Source of the DNA: Scleromatobacter humisilvae
GTDB taxonomy: Bacteria > Pseudomonadota > Gammaproteobacteria > Burkholderiales > Burkholderiaceae_C
DNA: 64,000 nucleotides
Assembly (NCBI RefSeq): GCF_023231945.1
Contig: NZ_JAJLJH010000003.1
Span: 372,001-436,000 of the forward strand
Direction: 5' to 3'
Made by a program: the position numbers and the translations under genes. Below are positions 1 through 9,239 of the stretch, piece after piece (position 1 is the first letter of the stretch; every line of letters begins with the position of its first letter). The notes under the pieces were generated by a model. The model saw only the letters and a list, made by a program, of their open reading frames with translations. It was not told the origin of the DNA and ran no database searches.

Positions 1-1272
1 CGGATGCAGGCCGTAGCGCCAGTCGCGCGTGTGCGGCAGCATCGCGATGACGGGCTTGCCGAGCGCACCCGCGAGGTGGGCGACGGCCGTGTCGCAGGTC
101 ACGACGACATCGAGGCTGGCGATGACGGCCGCGGTGTCGTCGAAACTCCCGATCTCGCGATCCAGGTCGACGAAGGTCGCCGGCAGTTGGTGGGCGGCGA
201 GCTCGTTGCAGCCCGCGCCCTTCTGCAGCGAGAAGAAGCGTGTCCCTTGCACGTCGAGCAGCCCGCGCACCGCGTCGAATCCCGGCGAGCGCTCGCGGCT
301 GTTGCGCAGCGCCGGATTGCCGGCCCACACGAGGCCGACGGCGAGTTCCAGACCGGGCCGGTGGCCAGACGCGGCGAGTCGCTCGCGCCATTGCCGTGCC
401 AGTGCGTCGTGCGCGTGCAGGTACGGCGTGTCCGCGTGCGACGGCGCGAGCCCGAGCACGTGCGGCAGGCTCATCAGCGCGACGTGGGTGTCGAACGCCG
501 GCGCTTCGAGGCCGCGAACGACGACCGCCGCGACGCCCGGAAGGCGGGACGCGAGCCCTTGCAGCCCCTCCATCACTTCCAGCACCACCCGCCCGCCGCG
601 CCGGGCCACCTCGGGCACGAAGCGCAGGAATTGCAGCGCGTCGCCGTAGCCTTGTTCGGCCCAGACCAGAATCGTCCGACCTGCCAGTGGACGACCGTCC
701 CACACCGGCTGCGGGCAGCCGCGCGGCCCGGGCTCGCCGCGCCGGAAGCGCCATTCGTACTCGCGAAAACCTTCCTCGAATCGGCCCGCGCGCAGCAGCG
801 CCAGCGCCGCGTTCCAGTGAGCGTCGGCATGCTGCGGATCGCATTCGATCGCCGCCTGGAACGCCGCCAGCGCGCCGTCCCAGCGCCCGAAGTGCTCCAG
901 CGCGATGCCCAGGTTGTAGGCCGGTTCGGGCGACGCCGGCGCGCAGCGCATCGCTTGCTGGAAGGCGCGCAGCGTGCCGGGCAGGTCGTCCTGGTCGCGC
1001 AGCAGGTTGCCGAGGTTGGTCCAGGCGTCGGCGTAGTCTGGCTTGACGCGGATCGCCTCGCGATAAGCCGCCTCCGCGGCGCGCGATTGCCCGAGGCGTT
1101 GCTGCACGATGCCCAGCAGCGTCCACGCGTCGGCGCGCTGCGGCAGGGCCTGCACGGCCGCGCGGGCATGCGGCATCGCATCGGTGTCGCGGTGCTGGAG
1201 GAACAGGGCGTGCGCCTGCCGCAGCGCGGCGGGGCCGGCAGGCGAGTTCATGGCGGGCGTGCCTGTGTCCAT
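1..1272 (-). CDS. TPR-repeat glycosyltransferase, C-terminus beyond window
   Basis: Read on the minus strand, an open frame starts at about 1272 and runs off the left edge, so the C-terminus is missing. The N-terminal half (about residues 10-170) has tetratricopeptide repeats with the usual A..NLG and Y.EA/F..A pattern. The rest resembles the GT9/heptosyltransferase-like domain often fused to TPRs in proteobacteria, including a LVWAEQGYGDALQFLRF stretch and a late VVTCDTAVAHLAGALGKP motif. Family members transfer sugars to lipid or protein acceptors; the substrate here is unknown. The start could equally be the in-frame ATG at 1251. Neither start has a clear ribosome-binding site. The gene diverges from the TMEM175-like gene. 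Confidence 0.75.
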   Translation of the reverse strand, partial: MDTGTPAMNSPAGPAALRQAHALFLQHRDTDAMPHARAAVQALPQRADAWTLLGIVQQRLGQSRAAEAAYREAIRVKPDYADAWTNLGNLLRDQDDLPGTLRAFQQAMRCAPASPEPAYNLGIALEHFGRWDGALAAFQAAIECDPQHADAHWNAALALLRAGRFEEGFREYEWRFRRGEPGPRGCPQPVWDGRPLAGRTILVWAEQGYGDALQFLRFVPEVARRGGRVVLEVMEGLQGLASRLPGVAAVVVRGLEAPAFDTHVALMSLPHVLGLAPSHADTPYLHAHDALARQWRERLAASGHRPGLELAVGLVWAGNPALRNSRERSPGFDAVRGLLDVQGTRFFSLQKGAGCNELAAHQLPATFVDLDREIGSFDDTAAVIASLDVVVTCDTAVAHLAGALGKPVIAMLPHTRDWRYGLHP

Positions 1273-1393
1273 GTTGGCAGCGTAGGGCCAGGCCGGGCCG
1301 CCGTTGGCCCGAAAAGACGGCCTCGCACCGGCCTTCTCCGCGACGCCGTGCGAGACAATGCACGGCGGCGCGCGAGGCGCCGCGGGAGCGACG

Positions 1394-1978
<585 letters not shown>

Positions 1979-2108
1979 TGCGGCTTGCATGTCGGCATGA
2001 TGCCTTTTGAGGCGATCGCGGGATAGTCGCCGCCGCGCGCCAAACGCGCGATTTCCCCCTGGTTTGGCGCCGGGCAGTTTTTCGGCGCGCTCGCAGAATC
2101 GACTCGTC

Positions 2109-3200
2109 ATGAGAGCCGATTCACACACCTCGTTCTTCGCACCCGCCGCCTTTGATCGCGGGTTGTTCTGTCGCGCGTTCTGCGGCGCGCTGCTGCTGGC
2201 CGTCGGTGGCAATGCGCTGAGCCTGCCAGGCAAGCGCTTCGTGGGCCAGTACGACTTCGGCTACGCGATCCGCGGCGACAGGCCCGCGCGTCCCGCGCAG
2301 GTCTTCGACGATGGCGGCGGCAAGATCTACTTCGAGGCCCGTCCCAACCAGCCCATGCCCGCGGTCTTCGCCGGCAAGGAGCCGACATTGCTGGTGCTGC
2401 AGCCCGAAGGCCAGTACTTCACGGCGAGGACCTCGGCCAGCGAGTTCACGCTGGTGCTCGGCGGCGCACGGGCCGTCGTCCGGCGCGGCGAAGCGGTGCT
2501 CGGCGAGGAGACGGTGTCATCGCGCGCCGACGACTCCCGACTGCTGGCCTCGGCGGAATCCGGTCTGACCGCCGGCGTTGACTATGGACTGTCGTCGCGT
2601 GGTCGGCCTTTCAGGAGCGCGGAGCACGAGCAGCCCGTGGTCTTCGCACCAGGCAGTTCCACGCTGCGGCCGGAGGTGCTGGACGCCTTGTCGGCGCTGG
2701 TCGTGCGCATCGGTCGCGACACCTCGATTGCCGCCATCGGCCGCAATGACGCCGGCGCGCATGATGCGTTGGCCACGCTGCGGGCAGAGGCACTGCGCAA
2801 CGCCTTGCTGGCGCGCGGCGTTCCGGCCAACAACATCCGGCTTGTCGACGATGAGTCGCCGGGTGGCGAGGCGCATCCGCATGCGTCCGCGCTGCGTTGG
2901 GTCACGACCCTGGACTTGCCGGAAGCGTCGGCGACGCGCGAAGCGCCGGCGATGCCGTTCGACATCACGCTGGCGGATCGCGACATCGCGGTATCGCTTC
3001 GCCGCTGGGCGCACGCCAGCGGCTACGACGTGGTCTGGGATGTCGGATGGGTGGCGCCGATCAACGGCGCGATGCGGGTCGAGGCACCGTCGTTCCTCGA
3101 CGCGGTCAAGCAAGTGGTGGCCGGGCTGCGGGCCCAAGGCTACCCGGTGCAGGCGCAGGCGTACACGGACCACGTCGTCCGGTTCACGGCGTCCGACTAA
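2109..3200 (+). CDS. pilL: PilL-like protein: VirB9-like, OmpA-like and TcpQ-like regions
   Basis: First gene of the pilus operon, 363 residues. An N-terminal hydrophobic stretch (about 15-38) acts as signal or anchor. Three regions follow. About 45-125 resembles the N-terminal beta domain of VirB9/TrbG/CagX proteins (IYFEARPNQ.MPAVFA and LLVLQPEGQYFTA). About 175-265 is OmpA-like (VVFAPGSSTLRPEVLDAL, consistent with peptidoglycan binding). About 280-363 matches the TcpQ domain found in PilL of R64-type thin pili. The protein probably links the secretin to the cell wall in the periplasm. No lipobox is obvious, unlike R64 PilL. The identification rests on the TcpQ-like end and on pilN, pilO, pilP, pilQ, pilR, pilS and pilV following in order. 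Confidence 0.65.
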   Translation: MRADSHTSFFAPAAFDRGLFCRAFCGALLLAVGGNALSLPGKRFVGQYDFGYAIRGDRPARPAQVFDDGGGKIYFEARPNQPMPAVFAGKEPTLLVLQPEGQYFTARTSASEFTLVLGGARAVVRRGEAVLGEETVSSRADDSRLLASAESGLTAGVDYGLSSRGRPFRSAEHEQPVVFAPGSSTLRPEVLDALSALVVRIGRDTSIAAIGRNDAGAHDALATLRAEALRNALLARGVPANNIRLVDDESPGGEAHPHASALRWVTTLDLPEASATREAPAMPFDITLADRDIAVSLRRWAHASGYDVVWDVGWVAPINGAMRVEAPSFLDAVKQVVAGLRAQGYPVQAQAYTDHVVRFTASD

Positions 3201-3270
3201 GTCGCGTCTCGCTTTCCATCACGACAAGTTCGGCCGTCGCTCGGCGACGTCCCAGAAGGAGGGTGCTGTC

Positions 3271-3720
3271 ATGAAATTCATCGTTGTCTCAGTGCTGGCT
3301 GTGTCGGCCTGCACCAGCGGGCTTGCGCGGGCCAGCGAGTCATTCCAGACAGTATCGCAGCCATGGCATGCGCCGGGCGAGGCGACGCTGCCTGTTGCTC
3401 CGTACGCCGGCACCGGCGCGACCGACTCGGCGGCCGCGCACTGGAGCGTTCTGGTGCAGGACATCACGCTCGCGCGGACGCTCGAACGCTGGGGCGCGCA
3501 GGCTGGCTATCGCGTGAAATGGGACGCGCAGCGCAACTTCCTGATCGGTGCGCCGGACAGCGTCGACGGCACGTTCGAGACGGCGCTCAAGGCCATCCTG
3601 AATTCCGCCGGCATCCGCCAGAGCGACTATCCGCTGGAGGCCTGCATCTACGCCAACACGCCCCCGCTCGTACGCATCACGCGCCAGGGCGAGCAGACGC
3701 GCGAGTGCGACGCGCAATGA
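3271..3720 (+). CDS. Periplasmic TcpQ-domain pilus biogenesis protein
   Basis: This 149-residue exported protein starts MKFIVVSVLAVSACTSGLARA, a signal peptide; the VSAC context might also be a lipobox. An AGAAGGAGGG purine tract lies just upstream. Residues about 60-140 (TLERWGAQAGYRVKWDAQRNFLIG...FETALKAILNSAG) form a TcpQ/PilL C-terminal-type domain, related to the end of the preceding gene. The position between pilL-like and pilN is where R64 has pilM, but similarity to PilM itself is not evident, so no symbol is given. The stop overlaps the pilN start (ATGA), indicating translational coupling. Such proteins usually assist secretin assembly or stability in the outer membrane. Confidence 0.7.
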   Translation: MKFIVVSVLAVSACTSGLARASESFQTVSQPWHAPGEATLPVAPYAGTGATDSAAAHWSVLVQDITLARTLERWGAQAGYRVKWDAQRNFLIGAPDSVDGTFETALKAILNSAGIRQSDYPLEACIYANTPPLVRITRQGEQTRECDAQ

Positions 3721-5507
3721 CCGCCGCCCGTTCGACAAGCTTCGCCCGATTCATCGCGATGGCGATTGCGGCGGTGTTGACGGCGTGCGCCGAGCCAGGC
3801 GTCACCGAGCACGTGCAGGCCGACCACGCACTCGGTGCCACCGGCACGTCGTCGCTGCATGCGGATCGCACGCTGGCCGAGCAGGGACATGCTCCGCCGG
3901 GCTCGCAACTCGACGCCGATCGCCGCGCCGCCGAGCAGGCCGCCAAGCCCGTGCTGCGGCGCGCGCGTAGTTCCTGGGTCGGCTCGGTCAGTGTTCCGAT
4001 GGGCAGTGGCGAGCGGCTGCCGAGTATCTTTACCGAGCCGGTCAAGCTCAACTTCGACGATGCAGCGACCGGCGGCAAGGTCAGCCTGCGCACAATGGCC
4101 GATCGCATCACGGCGGTCACGGGCGTACCGGTGCGGCTGAAGGCCGATGTCTTCGGGGCCGCCGACGCGGCGTCGCGTCCGGTGACACCGCTCCCGTCTG
4201 CGATCCCCAACTTGCCGACGCTGCCCGCGCGCCCGCCGGGCGGCGCGGAGGGCGTCAGTCTGCCGGCGGCCCCCGTTGCGTCGCCACGCGACACCTCGGT
4301 GAGCGCCGTCGCCATGCGCTGGTCGGGATCGCTGGAGGGATATCTCGACCTCGTCACCGATCAACTGAGCTTGTCGTGGGAATACCGCGACGGGGTCGTC
4401 GTCATCGAGCGCTGCCGCACCGAGTTCTTCGAGATCGCGGCGCTGGAGAGCGAGACGGACTATCACCTGGGCCTCAGCGGAGCCGATCAGGCCAACGCCA
4501 CCAGTTCAGGCAATGGCGGAGGAGGCACCAACAGCACGGCCAGCTCCAGCAACGAGGTCAACGAACACGGGAAGTCCAACGTCATCGGCTCGATCCTGGC
4601 GGCCATCGGGCAGATCATCAAGGATGTGCCGGGCTCCTCGGTGGTCCGCTCGGACGGTTCCGGCCGCATCGCCGTCACGTCGTCCAAGGAGACGCTGTCC
4701 AAGGTGCGCGACTTCCTGCGCGTGGAAAACGAAAGCCTGCTGCGCCAGGCGCAGGTGCAGTTCGACGTCTACAGCGTCACGCGCAACGAGTCCGACGAGC
4801 GCGGCATCGAATGGACCGCCGTGCTTTCGGCACTCGGGGGCGCCTACACGGGCTCCTACGGCTCACCGACGACGCTGGCCAGTGCCACGGCCGCCAATAT
4901 TGGATTCTCGATCCTGACTCCAACGCAGTCGGGCGTCACGAACTACGCGACCACGCACTTCGGCGGCAGCAATGCCATCCTCAAGCTGCTCAGCGAATTC
5001 GGCGTGTCCACGCAGCATCGGGAGGTCAGCCTGCTGGCCTTGAACCGGACGTGGGACCGCAAGTCCAGCCTTGGCGGCCGCGCCTACGTGAGTGCGACCA
5101 TCCCCGGAGCGGCCAGCACCACCGGCGTTGGCGCGCCGGGCCTGGTCACGTCCACGGTGACCACTGGCGACCGCTATCTCGCACAGCCGTTCATTCTTGA
5201 CAACAACACGGTCGTCCTGAAATTCGGCATCGGCCTGTCTTCGCTGGTGAACCTCGTCAACTTCACCTCGGGCACCGGCAGTTCGCAGCAGACCGTGCAG
5301 ACGCCCGAGACGACGGCGATCAACGATCAGTCCACCGTCGCGCTCAAGGCCGGTCAGATCCTGGTGATCACGGGGCTGAGTCGCCTCGTCTCCAGCGACG
5401 ATCGACGCGCGCTGACCGACGACGCTCCGATCGGGTTGGGCGGCAGCAAGACGCAGTCGCGCATGCGCGAGGACTTCGTCATCTTCGTGCGGCCGACCAT
5501 TCTCTGA
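3717..5507 (+). CDS. pilN: PilN type IVb pilus secretin lipoprotein
   Basis: A 596-residue outer-membrane secretin. Residues 1-24 form a lipoprotein signal with an LTAC lipobox (Cys about 24). The N-terminal half has N-domain-like segments; a Ser/Asn/Gly-rich linker at about 265-285 (GNGGGGTNSTASSSN) precedes a ring-building repeat (KVRDFLRVENESLLRQAQVQFDVY, typical N1/KH-like fold). The C-terminal secretin core ends with the family signature (TVALKAGQILVITGLSR...RMREDFVIFVRPTIL). It forms the multimeric channel through which the pilus exits. The start overlaps the preceding stop by ATGA, and pilO follows after 13 bp. Length and order match PilN of R64-type thin-pilus systems. Confidence 0.9.
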   Translation: MTAARSTSFARFIAMAIAAVLTACAEPGVTEHVQADHALGATGTSSLHADRTLAEQGHAPPGSQLDADRRAAEQAAKPVLRRARSSWVGSVSVPMGSGERLPSIFTEPVKLNFDDAATGGKVSLRTMADRITAVTGVPVRLKADVFGAADAASRPVTPLPSAIPNLPTLPARPPGGAEGVSLPAAPVASPRDTSVSAVAMRWSGSLEGYLDLVTDQLSLSWEYRDGVVVIERCRTEFFEIAALESETDYHLGLSGADQANATSSGNGGGGTNSTASSSNEVNEHGKSNVIGSILAAIGQIIKDVPGSSVVRSDGSGRIAVTSSKETLSKVRDFLRVENESLLRQAQVQFDVYSVTRNESDERGIEWTAVLSALGGAYTGSYGSPTTLASATAANIGFSILTPTQSGVTNYATTHFGGSNAILKLLSEFGVSTQHREVSLLALNRTWDRKSSLGGRAYVSATIPGAASTTGVGAPGLVTSTVTTGDRYLAQPFILDNNTVVLKFGIGLSSLVNLVNFTSGTGSSQQTVQTPETTAINDQSTVALKAGQILVITGLSRLVSSDDRRALTDDAPIGLGGSKTQSRMREDFVIFVRPTIL

Positions 5508-5520
5508 ACGGACAGCAGCC

Positions 5521-6840
5521 ATGGCCATGATCGAGCGAATGATCGCGAGTACCGCGCAGGGCGACCTGCTGGGTGGCCTGTTCTGGCGCGCGCCGACCGC
5601 CGGGCAGAGTCGCGGACGAGCGCTGGTCGAAGCCCGGGCACTCACGAGTGACGCCACGCATTGGGCACAGGCGCAGGTCGGATCGCATGTGCGCTATGGC
5701 TTGTTCCAGCCGCGGGCCTCGGAGGAGGGCGTGCGCCTGCCCAAGGGGACGCTGGCGGCCGCGGCCTGCTTCTCGCGCCTGGTTGGCCAGCGCGCTCCGA
5801 ACGCCGCGCTCGTGCTCGCCGTTCCCGCGTCCGCCCAACGCAAGGAGGACAAGTATTTCGTCGTCTGCCTCGAGGACGGCGTCCCGGTGATCGACGTGCT
5901 CAGCAACGAGATCGACGCCCGCAACGCGCTGGGCGGCGAGGATCGTCCGATCTGGAGCGACAACCCGGTCGCCTATCCCAATTGCGAGCCGGCCGATTTC
6001 GCATGGTTGGTCTCCGGCGGCGACCGTCTGGCGCGGCTGCAGCCGATGCCGATCAACCCGTGGCCCATCGTCGGCACGGGCCTGGCCGCCGCCGCCTCGC
6101 TGGGTGCCTGGGTGCTCGTGCAGCACCTGCATCGTGTCGAGGCCGAGCGCAAGGCCGTGGCGGCGGCGCGCGCGGCCGATCCGACGCCACGCTACCTTGC
6201 GGCGCTGGCGGGCCAGCAGGCCTCCATGGCGACCGACCGCTCGACCCTGGTGGCGGCGACGCGCGAGATCTTTGGCTATCGCACCTGGATCCCCGGCTGG
6301 AGCCTCGCGTCCGCCGAATGCAGTGCGCGGGCCCAGGCATGTACGCGAGATTGGGTGCGACGCGGCGGCAGCTTCGAAGATCTGCGCCGAGCCTTGCCAG
6401 ACGAGACGCTCGAAATGCTGGTGCCGCAAGGCAGCAGCGTGCCAGCGCTCGACGTCGCACGCACAAGGCGCCTGTTCACGGTCGCCCGTCACACGATGCT
6501 CGATCCGCACAGGCCACTGCGCTCGCTGCAGGTCACGTTCTCCGACGCCGGGCCGCAGTTGCAACGCTGGCGCACGGCCGACGTGGTCGTCGATCTGAAG
6601 AGACCCTCATTGTGGCCTCGCGTACCCGAGGTGCCAGCGTCGTTCCAGCATCCGGCCGCCGTGCTCGCGGGCGACGTCGACATGCACAACGTGCCGGGGC
6701 CCTTCATCGTCGAGGCACTGAGTTCGGCGCCGGACTTCGTCAGTTGGGAGTCGGTGCGCGTCGATCTCGGCGAAGGCTCGGATGCGCGCGGCCTGCTCAA
6801 GTTCTCTGCTTCGGGAGTGTTCTATGTCGCGGCACGCTAG
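5521..6840 (+). CDS. pilO: PilO2-type pilus inner-membrane protein
   Basis: A 439-residue protein corresponding to PilO of the R64 thin-pilus operon (PilO2/TcpD-like, not PilO of type IVa pili). It has an N-terminal cytoplasmic domain (about 1-175), one transmembrane helix at about 182-200 (WPIVGTGLAAAASLGAWVLV) and a periplasmic C-terminal region with two Cys about six residues apart near residue 265 (ASAECSARAQACTRD), perhaps a disulphide. Relatives join the secretin, the ATPase and the platform protein. The ATG at 5521 is 13 bp after pilN. The 3' end overlaps pilP by 17 bp, which implies coupled translation. Confidence 0.8.
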   Translation: MAMIERMIASTAQGDLLGGLFWRAPTAGQSRGRALVEARALTSDATHWAQAQVGSHVRYGLFQPRASEEGVRLPKGTLAAAACFSRLVGQRAPNAALVLAVPASAQRKEDKYFVVCLEDGVPVIDVLSNEIDARNALGGEDRPIWSDNPVAYPNCEPADFAWLVSGGDRLARLQPMPINPWPIVGTGLAAAASLGAWVLVQHLHRVEAERKAVAAARAADPTPRYLAALAGQQASMATDRSTLVAATREIFGYRTWIPGWSLASAECSARAQACTRDWVRRGGSFEDLRRALPDETLEMLVPQGSSVPALDVARTRRLFTVARHTMLDPHRPLRSLQVTFSDAGPQLQRWRTADVVVDLKRPSLWPRVPEVPASFQHPAAVLAGDVDMHNVPGPFIVEALSSAPDFVSWESVRVDLGEGSDARGLLKFSASGVFYVAAR

Positions 6841-7306
6841 GCGTCCACGGATCTTGCTCAAGGCACCGATGTCGTGCGCCCTCGCACTCGCCGCATCCGT
6901 GGCTGACGCACAGACGATTGCGGACTACAGCCGCGCACAACGTGCGCTGCTCGAGAGCGCAATGAGCCAATCCGCCGCGCGATCGGCGGGCATGGCTGCT
7001 TCGGCGCCGGCCGTGGGGGCGTCGGCGCCTGTCGCGCCAGCGGCCCCCGTGCCTCGCGTGACGATGCCGGTCATCGCGCCGGCTATCCAGGTCAGCGGGG
7101 TCTTTGCGTCTCGAGACGGCGCAGTCGCGGAGGTCGTGGTCAACGCCACGGCCTACTTGCTGGCTGTCGGCCAGGGAGTCCCCGGCACCCCGTGGCACGT
7201 GGAGGCCATTGCCGTGGACCGCGTGGTGCTCGGTCGACAAGGCAATGCAGGCGGCACGGCTGCGGACGGCGCCCGCAGGGCCTTTTCCTTGCCCGCGCTG
7301 CGCTGA
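6824..7306 (+). CDS. pilP: PilP pilus biogenesis protein
   Basis: A 160-residue exported protein with a weak N-terminal signal (MSCALALAASVADAQ), an Ala/Pro linker (about 55-75) and a C-terminal beta domain (IQVSGVFASRDGAVAEVVVNATAYLLAVGQ.VPGTPWHVEAIAVDRVVLGRQG). That domain has the shape of PilP/GspC homology regions, which contact the secretin N0 domain. The start at 6824 lies inside pilO; upstream codons in this frame look non-coding. The operon position between pilO and pilQ is the same as in R64. Confidence 0.8.
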   Translation: MSRHARRPRILLKAPMSCALALAASVADAQTIADYSRAQRALLESAMSQSAARSAGMAASAPAVGASAPVAPAAPVPRVTMPVIAPAIQVSGVFASRDGAVAEVVVNATAYLLAVGQGVPGTPWHVEAIAVDRVVLGRQGNAGGTAADGARRAFSLPALR

Positions 7307-7313
7307 GCGACTC

Positions 7314-9239
7314 ATGGGACTGTTCGAGATGTTGCGTCGTCGTGAGCAAGCGGAGTCCGTGGCCGTGCCGTCATTGGCCGCGCATCGCAAGTCCGGGAGC
7401 AAGGCGATCGATGGCGAGGCGCCGTCGCGCGCAGTGGCCGAGGAGCCGCGCCTTGCGGCGGTGCTGGGATCGTCCTCTGCGAGATCGCCTTCGGGCCGCC
7501 TGGATCGACGCCTGGTCGACCTCGGGGAGCCGAGGTCTACCTCACCATCGCCTGCCGGCATGGCGTCCGAACCGCCTCCCGGCGATCGTGCGCCCGAGTT
7601 TCGTGAGACCGAGGTCCGTCCGGAAGCCCTTGCGCACTTTCATCAACTGCCGCCCTACCAGGCGCTGCTGACGGTAGGCCCCGAAGCGGTCTACCAACTG
7701 CCGGCGCTGCTGCACGAGAAGCTGATCGCGCTCGACTGCGGTGCCCGCCAGGCTCGGCTGGTGCGCGCGACGATGCCGGCCGCCGACAAGCTGGCTCTCG
7801 ATGGCACGGCCAAGGCAGTCAAGGGCGCGTTGCGGGCGCGTGGCTATGGCATCGTTGGCGAGCTGGTGGCGGAGCCACACGTCCTCAAGGAGATCCTGCG
7901 CAACGCAGGCGCGTCGGGCAAGGGCGGCCCCAAGGGCGGCCCGATGCAGCTGTTCGAGCGCTGGATCGCTCTGGCCGTGCCCACCGGCGCGACCGACCTG
8001 CACATCGAAGTTCGTCGCAACACCGCCGTCGTCCGGATCCGGATCGACGGCCGCATCGAAGCCTTGCCCGACGGCCAGGGCGGTCGTTACAGCCGCAAGG
8101 AGGTGGTCGATGCGATCGCCGCGGGCTACAACAGCACGCGCAAGGGCAACAACGTCTCGCAGTACAACGCTGACCAGTTCGTCGACTGCATGATCGATCT
8201 CGATCTGCCTGGCACGGCGGGGCAATTGCGTTACCAGAACGTCAAGGGGCGACTGGGGCCGAAGACGGTCGTGCGGATCCTGCGCACCGGCGACGAGAAC
8301 CGCATCCGCTTCGACGCCGCCGGCTACGCCCCGAGCCATCTACGGCTGCTGCGTCTCGCGGGACGTGCCGGCAAGGGCATCGTGCTGCTGTCAGGTGTCA
8401 CGAGTTCGGGCAAGTCGACGAGCCTCAAGAGCTTCATCGAGACGCTGCCGGGGCTCGACCAGAAGGCGATCTACACGGTGGAGGATCCGATTGAATACGA
8501 GATCGCCGGAGCCCACCAGATCGAGGTGCTGCGCGACATCGCCAACGACGACGAGACACGCCGCCGCTATGCCGAGGTGATGCGCGCGCTGATGCGATCC
8601 GATCCCGATGGGGTGATGCTCGGCGAGATCCGCGACAAGCTGACCGCGCTGTTCGCCCTGCAGATCGCCGAGACGGGCCACCTCGCCATGGGGACGGTGC
8701 ATGCGCACCTGATCTCCAACATCATCCCGCGTCTGACCAACGACCAGATCGGCGTGAGCCGCCAGGCGCTGACCGGCCCGAATATCCTCAACCTGCTCGT
8801 GTACCAGGCGCTCGTGCCCAAGCTGTGTCGCTGCTGCGCGTTGCCGACGGCTCTCGCGCTGAGAGTCGATCCTGATGCGCGCGAGATCGAGGAGGTGCTG
8901 AGGCGCCGCTTCGGGCTCGCCACCGCCCGGCTGCGCTGGACACGCCCCGAGGGTTGCGCCGCCTGTCAAGGCCGCGGCACGCATGGCAAGACCATCGTCG
9001 CCGAGATGTTGCAGCCCGACCGCGCCTGGCTGCGCCACGTCCGCAACAACGACGACGACGCGGCGTTGCAGCACTTCCGTTCGGCGAGCAATCGTCAGTT
9101 CGACAGCGCCGACATGACCGGCAAGACCGTTTTCGAACACGCGCTCTACAAGGCGCTGCAGGGGGAGATCGACGTGCGCAACTGCGAGGAGTTCGACGGC
9201 TTCGAGCGTTTCGAGATCCTTCCGGCGGAGCGGCCATGA
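7314..9239 (+). CDS. pilQ: PilQ assembly ATPase (GspE/VirB11 superfamily)
   Basis: A 641-residue secretion ATPase that powers pilus extension from the cytoplasmic face. The first 100 or so residues are low-complexity. The core has Walker A GVTSSGKST (about 361-369), an Asp box around IYTVEDPIEYE (about 385-395), Walker B GVMLGEIRD (about 432) and a His box (ETGHLAMGTVHAH). Two cysteine pairs, CRCC near 505 and CAAC near 548, form the zinc-binding tetracysteine feature seen in GspE/PilB-type ATPases. The name PilQ follows R64 nomenclature, where PilQ is the ATPase and not the secretin. Its stop overlaps the pilR start (ATGA). Confidence 0.92.
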   Translation: MGLFEMLRRREQAESVAVPSLAAHRKSGSKAIDGEAPSRAVAEEPRLAAVLGSSSARSPSGRLDRRLVDLGEPRSTSPSPAGMASEPPPGDRAPEFRETEVRPEALAHFHQLPPYQALLTVGPEAVYQLPALLHEKLIALDCGARQARLVRATMPAADKLALDGTAKAVKGALRARGYGIVGELVAEPHVLKEILRNAGASGKGGPKGGPMQLFERWIALAVPTGATDLHIEVRRNTAVVRIRIDGRIEALPDGQGGRYSRKEVVDAIAAGYNSTRKGNNVSQYNADQFVDCMIDLDLPGTAGQLRYQNVKGRLGPKTVVRILRTGDENRIRFDAAGYAPSHLRLLRLAGRAGKGIVLLSGVTSSGKSTSLKSFIETLPGLDQKAIYTVEDPIEYEIAGAHQIEVLRDIANDDETRRRYAEVMRALMRSDPDGVMLGEIRDKLTALFALQIAETGHLAMGTVHAHLISNIIPRLTNDQIGVSRQALTGPNILNLLVYQALVPKLCRCCALPTALALRVDPDAREIEEVLRRRFGLATARLRWTRPEGCAACQGRGTHGKTIVAEMLQPDRAWLRHVRNNDDDAALQHFRSASNRQFDSADMTGKTVFEHALYKALQGEIDVRNCEEFDGFERFEILPAERP

